Positions 1 through 5,736 of a stretch of 6,591 bases of DNA are shown one piece after another. The position numbers and the translations under genes are program-made. The stretch's first letter is position 1. The number at the start of each line of letters is the position of its first letter. The notes beneath the pieces were generated by a model. It was not told where the DNA came from, did not search any database, and saw nothing but the letters and a program-made list of their open reading frames with translations. This DNA comes from ANME-2 cluster archaeon (GTDB lineage: Archaea > Halobacteriota > Methanosarcinia > Methanosarcinales > Methanocomedenaceae), in contig JAMJFQ010000083.1 of assembly GCA_023544605.1 (NCBI GenBank), positions 1-6,591 of the forward strand. The letters are read 5' to 3'.

Positions 1-571
1 GGTCCACAGCTTCCACTGCCCTGTCACCGGCTTCAAGGGCAGTATCAATAGAATCACAGAAGAACCATACATTGCCCCCCATAACGCCTCTAGCCATGCC
101 CAAATACCGCTCGATAACGAACTCTCCCATCATCAGGGGAAGGATTATTGTTTCCCTGCCGTGCCGTGTCTCTTCACTCTGGTAACCATCGGCACAGTAG
201 CCGACCGGCGGCATCATGTCAATGGAACGGTCCGAATCCAGAGCATTAAATACTGATGTGGTGGGCACCACCAGGATGCCTTGCCTGATCCGCCAGCCCA
301 GCTCATTGGCCAGGATATCCTCAGAATTCTTAATATCATTGACCCATATCTGGACAATAGCTCCCATTCTCCCGTCCGGGGTCTCATCAGGTTTCAGCCA
401 GGCTTCAATGCCGCCCTCGGATTTGCCAAAGACGGTGGAAGGAAGGGCAGTAGACAGGTAGGCGGCCCGGTGTAGCCTCTTTTCATCTTTTGCAGTTATG
501 ATAAATCTGGTAAACACACCACTGAAGGCTTCGCAATAGGTGTCATCCACAGGGATGTTATTGATATTCAT
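1..571 (-). CDS. ftr: Formylmethanofuran:tetrahydromethanopterin formyltransferase (Ftr) homologue, N-terminal part, divergent
   Basis: This is an open minus-strand frame that runs off the left edge, so only about 190 residues are visible of a family usually near 297. Ftr transfers the formyl group between formylmethanofuran and tetrahydromethanopterin (or tetrahydrosarcinapterin) in the cytoplasm, the second step of CO2 reduction or the reverse in methane oxidation. Numbering from the ATG at 577, I recognise the family by DDTYCEAF (11-18), EGGI (54-57), DETPDGR (64-70), VPTTSVFNAL (104-113), ADGYQSE (129-135), MGEF (150-153) and MGGNVWFFCDS (166-176). The segment normally reading like GFGTSVIMCPAEAGI is changed to ALPSTVFGKSEGGI, so this may be a second, divergent Ftr copy. 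ATG 571 is preferred because MNINNIPVDDTY then lines up with the usual MEINGVEIEDTY start. ATG 577 is in frame two codons earlier and equally possible. No Shine-Dalgarno precedes either. The gene lies downstream of the hydrolase on the same strand. The catalytic C-terminal half is not visible, so activity cannot be judged. Confidence 0.86.
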   Translation of the reverse strand, partial: MNINNIPVDDTYCEAFSGVFTRFIITAKDEKRLHRAAYLSTALPSTVFGKSEGGIEAWLKPDETPDGRMGAIVQIWVNDIKNSEDILANELGWRIRQGILVVPTTSVFNALDSDRSIDMMPPVGYCADGYQSEETRHGRETIILPLMMGEFVIERYLGMARGVMGGNVWFFCDSIDTALEAGDRAVEAVD

Positions 572-599
572 GTCCATGTATATTTATTGGATGTGCAGG

Positions 600-607
600 T
601 TTATAAA
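600..607 (-). promoter_or_regulatory. Candidate TATA box for the Ftr homologue
   Basis: TTTATAAA sits just past the hydrolase stop codon. Its centre is about 26 nt upstream of ATG 577 and 32 nt upstream of ATG 571, the usual archaeal TATA-to-start distance. With no Shine-Dalgarno before either ATG, this suggests a leaderless or nearly leaderless transcript. The motif is symmetric, so strand is assigned from context. Co-transcription from the hydrolase remains possible. Confidence 0.45.
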
Positions 608-609
608 GA

Positions 610-1434
610 TTATAATATCTTCCCGGTCAGGAATTCCCTTACAACAATAGTGAAGTATGTTTCATCTTCCAGGAATGGCATGTGTTTCGTTTCCGGTATA
701 ACTGAGAATCTGGAATGTGTAATACCTTTTAAGAGCTTGCCGCCCTCTTTGAACGGGTCATTCTCGCCAAATATTATCAGTGTGGGATGGATGATGTTGA
801 ATACCTCTTCGCTCACATCGAACCACTCTAATTCCTGTTGCATATCGAAGAAAATATCCAGACCCCGTAAGGATCTTATATAATCCGAATATTCAGGCAG
901 TATTTTTTCAGGCACATATAATGACCAGCTTTTAAGCAGCATCTCCCTGGCAAAGGAGTCTTTATCAATGGTTTTTTCTTTCTTGTACTTTAAATAATAT
1001 TTCAGGTTTATGGATATCATGATGGCTTTTGGAAGATAATATCCTTGTATCCTGGTATGTTTGGCATGCGTGCCCACAAGAATTAATCTATCGAGATGTG
1101 CCGGATAGTGCAATGAATAAAGCAGCCCTACATAACCTCCCATGGAATGACCCAGGATGTCAATTTTTTCATGCCCCAGTTTTATGCGCATAGCATTGAT
1201 ATCATCGACAAAGGTCTCTAAAGTGTAAGTCTTTTTTTCGGCTCGTGTAGATTTCCCGTGCCCCCGGAAATCTATATAATACAGTTCACGGATATTCTCA
1301 AGCTCTGTCAGTGAGCGTCCGAAATACCTGTGGTCAAGGCCTGGTCCCCCGTGCAGTACATACATAGGCGCCCCTTGGCCCCTATTTTCGTAGTATAATG
1401 TAATTCCGTTCACTTCAATTTCAGGAATGGTCAT
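610..1434 (-). CDS. Alpha/beta hydrolase, HGGPG (proline iminopeptidase-like) type
   Basis: This is a 274-residue cytoplasmic alpha/beta-fold hydrolase with no signal peptide. Numbering from ATG 1434: HGGPG at 28-32 (oxyanion-hole loop typical of the S33 peptidase/proline iminopeptidase group), DFRGHGKS at 55-62, the nucleophile elbow GHSMGG at 95-100 with Ser97, the acid in FGENDPF (Asp226), and the catalytic His in ETKHMPF (His251). The triad is therefore complete and in the normal order, with a cap region at roughly 125-210. The frame extends upstream to a TTG at 1476, but ATG 1434 puts the first beta strand (EIEVNGITLYYENRG) at the very N-terminus as in relatives, so I prefer it; the bases before it read GGGTG directly against the ATG and are not a well-spaced Shine-Dalgarno. 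Substrate cannot be told: esterase, aminopeptidase and small-molecule hydrolase are all possible. The Ftr homologue follows on the same strand, but nothing links it to C1 metabolism. Confidence 0.9.
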   Translation of the reverse strand: MTIPEIEVNGITLYYENRGQGAPMYVLHGGPGLDHRYFGRSLTELENIRELYYIDFRGHGKSTRAEKKTYTLETFVDDINAMRIKLGHEKIDILGHSMGGYVGLLYSLHYPAHLDRLILVGTHAKHTRIQGYYLPKAIMISINLKYYLKYKKEKTIDKDSFAREMLLKSWSLYVPEKILPEYSDYIRSLRGLDIFFDMQQELEWFDVSEEVFNIIHPTLIIFGENDPFKEGGKLLKGITHSRFSVIPETKHMPFLEDETYFTIVVREFLTGKIL

Positions 1435-1453
1435 CACCCGGAACTGGCAAATT

Positions 1454-1495
1454 ATTGGTATCCAATTAATATGCAATTATTAAGTCTTATCCAAT
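1454..1495. repeat. TATCCAAT direct repeat plus inverted ATTGG half-site in a divergent promoter region
   Basis: TATCCAAT occurs at 1459-1466 and again at 1488-1495 (29 bp start to start). ATTGG at 1454-1458 forms a small inverted repeat with CCAAT at 1462-1466 around a TAT spacer. The cluster lies just upstream of the preferred hydrolase start, in the 143-bp gap between the divergently transcribed hydrolase and epimerase. It could be a transcription-factor operator. The arms are short and the region is AT-rich, so chance is a real alternative. Confidence 0.3.
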
Positions 1496-1577
1496 ACAAT
1501 TTCAACGAACAATAAATCCCTCCATGAACAATGCAATAACGTTAAAGATTATTCGTACGTAGTATAGGTAAGATACC

Positions 1578-2534
1578 ATGAGATTAAGAAACAGGCATAT
1601 TCTGGTTACCGGTGGTGCGGGATTCATAGGCAGCCATGTGGTTGACAATGTACTGCAGCAGAACAGGGTCACCGTGCTTGACAACCTGTCCTCAGGCACA
1701 ATGGCATATCTCGAACACCACCTTGATTGTCCGGATTTCACGTTTATTGAGGGTGACCTGATGGAGCAGGATACCGTATCCGATGCCCTGAATGGTGTTG
1801 ATTTGGTGTTCCACCTGGCAGCTAATCCTGATGTGAGGTTGGGAGTGGAGGACACCAGGGTGCACCTGGAGCAGAACATCCTGGCAACCTATAACCTGGT
1901 CGAAGCAATGAGAACAGCACCGGCCAATGAGATCGTGTTCACTTCAACTTCAACGGTCTACGGCATTGCACATGTGCTGCCCACACCAGAAGATTACGGC
2001 CCCCTGACCCCCATATCTCTCTATGGGGCATCAAAACTTGCCTGCGAGGCATTGATATCCTCATATTGTCATACCTTTGATATGAAGGCATGGCTCTATC
2101 GGTTCGCCAATATCGTGGGAGACAGGGGCAGCCACGGTGTACTGGTGGATTTCATCAATAAACTGCGGGTGGACCCCTTTACCCTGGAGATACTGGGTTC
2201 GGGTAAGCAGAAGAAATCTTACCTGGACGTGGTTGACTGCGTGAATGCTATGGTATACGGAGTGGAACACTCAAATGATCAGGTCAACATTTTCAATATC
2301 GGTTCAGAGGATACCATTGACGTTGTGGGCATAGCAGATATCGTGACAGGGAAAATGGGGTACAGTGATGTGGAATACCGGTTCACTGGAGGCGCACACG
2401 GTGGAGGGGGCTGGAAAGGAGATGTACCTGCCATGCTGTTGGATATTGACAAAATAGAAACACTGGGCTGGAAGCCACCACACAATTCACGGCAGAGTAT
2501 CGAAATGGCCGTGGAATCGTTGCTCAGGGTATAG
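1578..2534 (+). CDS. NAD-dependent epimerase/dehydratase, UDP-glucose 4-epimerase-like (extended SDR)
   Basis: This is a 318-residue soluble enzyme of the extended short-chain dehydrogenase family, most like archaeal GalE-type UDP-sugar 4-epimerases that interconvert UDP-glucose and UDP-galactose (or the N-acetyl forms) for glycans, S-layer glycoproteins or extracellular polysaccharide. Visible marks are the NAD-binding TGGAGFIGSH (11-20), VLDNLSSG (33-40) with the ribose-binding Asp35, LAANPDVR (80-87), the catalytic STSTVYG region (123-129), the YGASK pair Tyr149/Lys153, and RFANIVGDRGSHGV (175-188). The C-terminal GGAHGGGGWKGDVP (271-284) and LGWKP (296-300) are typical of the archaeal branch. 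Length is normal. Start ATG 1578 has only a weak AGGT (1566-1569) about 8 nt upstream, but it places the Rossmann motif correctly. Its TAG stop overlaps the ribosome-binding site of pyruvate kinase, so the two are probably co-transcribed. The exact sugar substrate, and epimerase versus dehydratase, cannot be settled from motifs. Confidence 0.92.
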   Translation: MRLRNRHILVTGGAGFIGSHVVDNVLQQNRVTVLDNLSSGTMAYLEHHLDCPDFTFIEGDLMEQDTVSDALNGVDLVFHLAANPDVRLGVEDTRVHLEQNILATYNLVEAMRTAPANEIVFTSTSTVYGIAHVLPTPEDYGPLTPISLYGASKLACEALISSYCHTFDMKAWLYRFANIVGDRGSHGVLVDFINKLRVDPFTLEILGSGKQKKSYLDVVDCVNAMVYGVEHSNDQVNIFNIGSEDTIDVVGIADIVTGKMGYSDVEYRFTGGAHGGGGWKGDVPAMLLDIDKIETLGWKPPHNSRQSIEMAVESLLRV

Positions 2535-2542
2535 GAGGAGGG
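2533..2542 (+). promoter_or_regulatory. Strong Shine-Dalgarno of pyruvate kinase, overlapping the epimerase stop
   Basis: AGGAGGAGGG begins inside the epimerase TAG (2532-2534). Its two overlapping GGAGG cores end 7-11 nt before the GTC codon at 2549, so the site points at that codon as the pyruvate kinase start although GTC is not a standard initiator. The only ordinary start codon at a suitable distance is TTG at 2547, which is in the wrong frame and closes after six codons at TAG 2565-2567. Confidence 0.75.
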
Positions 2543-2548
2543 ATATTT

Positions 2549-3952
2549 GTCAGACGTACAAAGATAGTATGTACAATCGGACCTGCCAGCAGTAGTGAAT
2601 CCAAGATCAAGCGACTGATAGAGGCAGGTATGGATGTAGCCAGGCTGAATTTTTCCCACGGCACCCATCAAGAACACAGAGATAACATCTACAGGATAAG
2701 GGAAATATCATCCAGTCTTGATAAACATATAGCTATCCTGCAGGATCTCAGCGGTCCGAAGATCAGGGTAGGTGAGTTCCCTGATGGTGCTGTTACCCTG
2801 AAGAGAGGAAATGTGTTCATCCTTACCAGCAGGGATGTGCCCGGGAATGAACAGATCGCGTCTATTAGCTACAAAGACCTGCCTCATGAAGTAAAAAAAG
2901 GAGATACTATACTGTTATCTGACGGTCTCATCCAGTTCAAGGTTATTGAATCTAGTGCCAATGATATCAAATGCAAGGTAGAAGTAGGCGGCCAATTATC
3001 ATCTCACAAGGGCATTAACCTGCCCACTGGCACAGTAAAGATACCCTCCCTGACAGCCAAGGATCACAAGGACCTGGCACTTGGCATTCAGGAAGAAGTG
3101 GATTTTATTGCGCTGTCCTTTGTCAGGCAAGAGCGAGATATACTCGAAGTAAAACAGATCATTCATGATAATGGTACCGTTATCCCTGTGATAGCCAAGA
3201 TCGAGAAGCACGAGGCTCTGGCTAACATTGATAAAATAATCGATGCTGCTGACGGGATCATGGTGGCAAGGGGCGACCTTGGTGTGGAGATACCTATGGA
3301 AGATGTACCCGCTGTCCAGAAAATGCTTGTGAGAAAATGTAACCAGGCGGGAAAACCGGTTATTACTGCCACCCAGATGTTACGGAGTATGGTGGATAAT
3401 CCCAGACCTACCAGGGCAGAGGCGGCAGATGTTGCTAATGCTGTGCTTGACGGGACTGATGCAGTGATGCTTTCAGAAGAAACTGCCGTAGGTAGGTTCC
3501 CGATTGAAGCGGTCAGGATGATGGTAAGAATAGCAGCAAAGATCGAAACATCCGGGGATTTCCAGAGTGCTATGTCCATTCGCAATCTGACCGAAGGGGG
3601 ATCCATCACAGAGGCAATCGGCAGTTCTGCTATCCAGATCGCCAACCAGGTCGGAGCAGTTGCCATCTTAACTCCAACAGGCCATGGCAAGACTTCCAGG
3701 GTGGTGGCCAGGTACAGGCCGTTGATCCCTATTTATGCCCTGAGCTCAAATCCTGCAACACTCAGAAATCTTTCTCTGGTATGGGGTGTGAAACCTGTTA
3801 ATGTGGATTATTCCGGTGATTTGAACGTGATGATGAAAAGGATCGTGCAAACAGCAGTGGACTGTGGATTCAAACAGGGCGATAAAGTGGTTGTGACTGC
3901 AAGTGTTCCTGCGGGCGGGACCACCAATATGATCAAAGTGGAGGTCATCTAA
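2549..3952 (+). CDS. pyk: Pyruvate kinase, predicted K+-independent, start codon non-canonical or damaged
   Basis: Pyruvate kinase converts phosphoenolpyruvate and ADP to pyruvate and ATP, the last glycolytic step, in the cytoplasm. Counting the GTC at 2549 as residue 1 gives 467 residues, a normal length without the extra C-terminal PEP-utiliser domain. The conserved N-terminus RRTKIVCTIGPAS (2-14) is present, then ARLNFSHG (31-38) with the nucleotide-binding Arg32. DLSGPKIRVG (66-75) opens the B domain, and VIAKIEKHEAL (214-224) is the family signature with catalytic Lys217 and metal ligand Glu219. Also present are MVARGDLGVEIP with Asp243, ITATQML with Thr274, and RPTRAEAADVANAVLDGTDAVMLSEETA (286-313). 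The residue matching rabbit Glu117 is Lys71, the K+-independent state. No ATG, GTG or TTG lies in frame between the upstream TGA at 2447 and ATG 2630 (codon 28). Starting at 2630 would delete the first barrel strand, so I place the start at the codon addressed by the Shine-Dalgarno. The gene sits between the epimerase and the carbonic anhydrase homologue. Confidence 0.94.
   Translation, partial: VRRTKIVCTIGPASSSESKIKRLIEAGMDVARLNFSHGTHQEHRDNIYRIREISSSLDKHIAILQDLSGPKIRVGEFPDGAVTLKRGNVFILTSRDVPGNEQIASISYKDLPHEVKKGDTILLSDGLIQFKVIESSANDIKCKVEVGGQLSSHKGINLPTGTVKIPSLTAKDHKDLALGIQEEVDFIALSFVRQERDILEVKQIIHDNGTVIPVIAKIEKHEALANIDKIIDAADGIMVARGDLGVEIPMEDVPAVQKMLVRKCNQAGKPVITATQMLRSMVDNPRPTRAEAADVANAVLDGTDAVMLSEETAVGRFPIEAVRMMVRIAAKIETSGDFQSAMSIRNLTEGGSITEAIGSSAIQIANQVGAVAILTPTGHGKTSRVVARYRPLIPIYALSSNPATLRNLSLVWGVKPVNVDYSGDLNVMMKRIVQTAVDCGFKQGDKVVVTASVPAGGTTNMIKVEVI
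3940..3945 (+). promoter_or_regulatory. Shine-Dalgarno for the gamma-carbonic anhydrase homologue
   Basis: GGAGGT lies within the last codons of pyruvate kinase, 8 nt before ATG 3954. It decides the start in favour of 3954 over the internal ATG at 3984 and supports translation from one polycistronic mRNA. Confidence 0.7.
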
Positions 3953-3953
3953 G

Positions 3954-4472
3954 ATGAGAGGCAGGATACGGCCCTTTCAGGGGATGTCCCCAAAACTTGG
4001 CAATCCCATTTATATCGATCCCCTGGGTGCGGTTATCGGGGACGTAGAACTGGGCGACCATGTGAGTATCTGGTCAAATGCAGTGGTGAAAGGTGACCCG
4101 TGCCCCATCCGTATCGGTTCCTGGACCAATATCCAGGATAATTGCACCCTGCATGCTGGACCGGATAACGCTGTACACATAGGTGAATACTGCGTGGTGG
4201 GTCATGGTGCCATACTCCATGGTTGTACCATCGGTAATGGCTGCATGATAGGCATGGGTTCCATTGTTATGGATAATGCTGTACTGGGGGACGGATGCCT
4301 TGTAGGTGCTGGTACGCTCATAACAGGGGGTAAGAACTTCCCGCCGGGCAGCTTGATCTTGGGAAGTCCGGGCAATCGGGTGAGGCAACTGGGCCCGGAT
4401 GAGATAATAGATATCAAGAAGGCTGCCGAACACTACTGGGAGAAGGCACAGGGGCACATGCAGAGTAAGTAG
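3954..4472 (+). CDS. Gamma-class carbonic anhydrase family protein (CamH/YrdA-like, left-handed beta helix)
   Basis: This 172-residue protein consists of hexapeptide repeats ending in a C-terminal helix (about 147-168), the layout of the trimeric gamma-carbonic anhydrase family, which interconverts CO2 and bicarbonate or, in some relatives, transfers acyl groups. The three presumed metal ligands are His67 (TLHAG), His84 (VVGHG) and His89 (ILHG), matching His81, His117 and His122 of Methanosarcina thermophila Cam. Asn59 and Gln61 in NIQDN match Cam Asn73 and Gln75. It lacks the Cam acidic loop and the proton-shuttle Glu84 (Pro70 here) and has no signal peptide, so it is CamH-like and cytoplasmic. 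The usual RGD reads KGD: Lys46 replaces the near-invariant Arg (Cam Arg59). ATG 3954 is 1 nt after the pyruvate kinase stop and has a well-placed GGAGGT. Co-expression with pyruvate kinase may link it to bicarbonate for carboxylation, but that is inference, and hydratase activity cannot be assumed. Confidence 0.9.
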   Translation: MRGRIRPFQGMSPKLGNPIYIDPLGAVIGDVELGDHVSIWSNAVVKGDPCPIRIGSWTNIQDNCTLHAGPDNAVHIGEYCVVGHGAILHGCTIGNGCMIGMGSIVMDNAVLGDGCLVGAGTLITGGKNFPPGSLILGSPGNRVRQLGPDEIIDIKKAAEHYWEKAQGHMQSK

Positions 4473-4500
4473 TGTTTAAAAAGAATAATTTCCAGTCGTA
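4473..4500. terminator. Convergent gap with oligo-T tract on the minus strand
   Basis: A 28-nt gap separates the stop of the carbonic anhydrase homologue and the stop of the ApgM-like gene. On the minus strand it reads TTATTCTTTTTAAAC just past the ApgM stop, an oligo-T tract of the kind archaeal RNA polymerase uses for intrinsic termination. There is no stem-loop, and the plus strand lacks an equally clear T-run. Confidence 0.35.
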
Positions 4501-5694
4501 TTAAAATTCCCCCTTTATCAGGTAATTCATAATCCTGTGCCCTTCCACAATTCCCAGTGAACCTGATTTAACAGCAAACTCATTATATTCGGTAACATCA
4601 TCCGCCCCACCACTGCTGGACAACACCACAAAAGGCACAGGGTCATGGGTATGGGTTTTGACCGGTATGGGGGTACTGTGGTCAGGCATTAGTAATACTG
4701 TATAGTCATCAAATACAGCCAGTCCGTCCAGGACATTCCCTACAACATGAAGGTCAAACTTCTCGATAGCCTGTATCTTTGCACCCACATCGCCAATATG
4801 CGCGGCTTCGTCGGCAGCTTCCACATGCACATATACGAAATCGTCTGATCCCAGTGCATGCAGTGCAGCATCTGCCTTGCCCTCATAATTAGTATCAAGG
4901 TAACCCGTTGCACCGGGGACATCTATTACTTTCAGGCCGGTACATACTCCCAATCCTTTCAGCAGGTCCACAGCCGATATCATGGCCCCGCTTATGCCGT
5001 ATAGTTCCCTGAAATGGGGCATTTGCGGTGCCCTGCCCTGTGCCCACGGCCATATCATATTGGCCATGTTCTTACCTTCTGCCGTCCTGCGCCGGTTTAT
5101 CTCATGGGCTTCCAACAAGGGTTTTGAGTCCATGATAAGCTGGTTCAGCAGTTCTGCATCCTGACCTTTAGGTAGAAAGTCTGCCACCTTGCCGCCTACC
5201 TGGTCATGAGGAGGGGTGCATTTTGCGTCCTGGCCTTTGCCGCTGGACAGCACAAGCAGGTGGCGGTAGCTTATACCAGCGTGGAACCGTACGTTGTTGC
5301 TGCCTAAGTGGTCATCCACCATTCCAATAAGTTCTTCCGCCTCTTCAGTGGAGATATGGCTTGCGCTGTAGTCGGCTATTACCCCGTCCTTTTCGGTTAT
5401 CAGGTTGCAGCGAAATGCAATGTCGTCAGAGGCCAGATCCACACCCATACTGGCCGCCTCCAGTGGTCCCCTGCCTGAGTAGTACTTTGCCGGGTCGTAA
5501 CCCAGGATGGAGAGATTGGCCACGTCAGAACCGGGAGGCATGTCAGCAGGAACGGTCTGCGCCAGTCCGCACTGTCCTTGTTTTGCCATGCGGTCCATGT
5601 TGGGAGTACTGGCTGCTTGCAGTGGGGTCAGGCCGCCCAGTTCGTCAAGAGGGTAGTCTGCCATGCCGTCGCCCAGGAGTACAATGTATTTCAT
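4501..5694 (-). CDS. apgM: Cofactor-independent phosphoglycerate mutase family protein (ApgM-like; possibly the proposed homoserine kinase subgroup)
   Basis: This is a 397-residue cytoplasmic metalloenzyme of the alkaline-phosphatase superfamily. As ApgM it would interconvert 3- and 2-phosphoglycerate without 2,3-bisphosphoglycerate. The visible marks are LGDGMADYP (7-15) with metal ligand Asp9, TPNMDRMA (30-37), PPGSDVANLSILGYDP (53-68) with presumed nucleophile Ser56, SGRGPLEAAS (73-82), PPHD (161-164), QGRAPQMP (219-226), VEAADEAAHIGD (291-302) with presumed ligands Asp295 and His299, PDHSTP (337-342) and KTHTHDPVP (346-354). The family metal site looks complete. ATG 5694 has AGGTG 8 nt upstream and a TATA box. 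The DGMADYP, TVPADMPPGSDVANLS and YYSGRGPLEAAS pattern resembles, from memory, the subgroup annotated as a proposed alternative homoserine kinase more than the proven archaeal mutases, which read DGLGDRP and AHLSxFGYDP. It is convergent to, not in an operon with, pyruvate kinase, so context decides neither. Family assignment is firm; reaction is not. Confidence 0.9.
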   Translation of the reverse strand: MKYIVLLGDGMADYPLDELGGLTPLQAASTPNMDRMAKQGQCGLAQTVPADMPPGSDVANLSILGYDPAKYYSGRGPLEAASMGVDLASDDIAFRCNLITEKDGVIADYSASHISTEEAEELIGMVDDHLGSNNVRFHAGISYRHLLVLSSGKGQDAKCTPPHDQVGGKVADFLPKGQDAELLNQLIMDSKPLLEAHEINRRRTAEGKNMANMIWPWAQGRAPQMPHFRELYGISGAMISAVDLLKGLGVCTGLKVIDVPGATGYLDTNYEGKADAALHALGSDDFVYVHVEAADEAAHIGDVGAKIQAIEKFDLHVVGNVLDGLAVFDDYTVLLMPDHSTPIPVKTHTHDPVPFVVLSSSGGADDVTEYNEFAVKSGSLGIVEGHRIMNYLIKGEF

Positions 5695-5702
5695 AAGGAT
5701 TC

Positions 5703-5707
5703 CACCT
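5703..5707 (-). promoter_or_regulatory. Shine-Dalgarno of the ApgM-like gene
   Basis: On the minus strand the bases read AGGTG, complementary to the CACCT of the 16S rRNA 3' end, with 8 nt between the site and ATG 5694. This supports that start. Confidence 0.55.
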
Positions 5708-5728
5708 GGGTGTAAGATTATTTCATGG

Positions 5729-5736
5729 GATATAAA
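5729..5736 (-). promoter_or_regulatory. Candidate TATA box for the ApgM-like gene
   Basis: TTTATATC on the minus strand is a good archaeal TATA match. Its centre is 38 nt from ATG 5694, so a start site about 25 nt downstream would give a leader of roughly 12-16 nt that just contains the Shine-Dalgarno. Confidence 0.5.

Noticed and set aside
216..475. Plus-strand reading frames at the left edge
   Set aside because: They lie antisense to the Ftr homologue, whose family motifs are clear on the minus strand.
1435..1476. Longer hydrolase starting at TTG 1476
   Set aside because: The extra 14 residues precede the usual first beta strand, TTG is a weaker initiator, and no Shine-Dalgarno precedes it.
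1502..1879. Minus-strand reading frame over the start of the epimerase
   Set aside because: It is antisense to the NAD-binding region of the epimerase and has no motif of its own.
3163..3690. 175-codon minus-strand reading frame inside pyruvate kinase
   Set aside because: It is antisense to the conserved catalytic region of pyruvate kinase; the length follows from the codon use of the real gene.
2630..3952. Pyruvate kinase starting at ATG 2630
   Set aside because: It would remove 27 residues including the conserved RTKIVCTIGPAS strand, and it ignores the strong Shine-Dalgarno at 2533-2542; kept only as a fallback.
3984..3986. Internal ATG as start of the carbonic anhydrase homologue
   Set aside because: ATG 3954 has a well-spaced GGAGGT and sits 1 nt after the upstream stop; the purine run before 3984 abuts the ATG.
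4074..4457. Minus-strand reading frames inside the carbonic anhydrase homologue
   Set aside because: They mirror the hexapeptide-repeat gene and carry no family motif.
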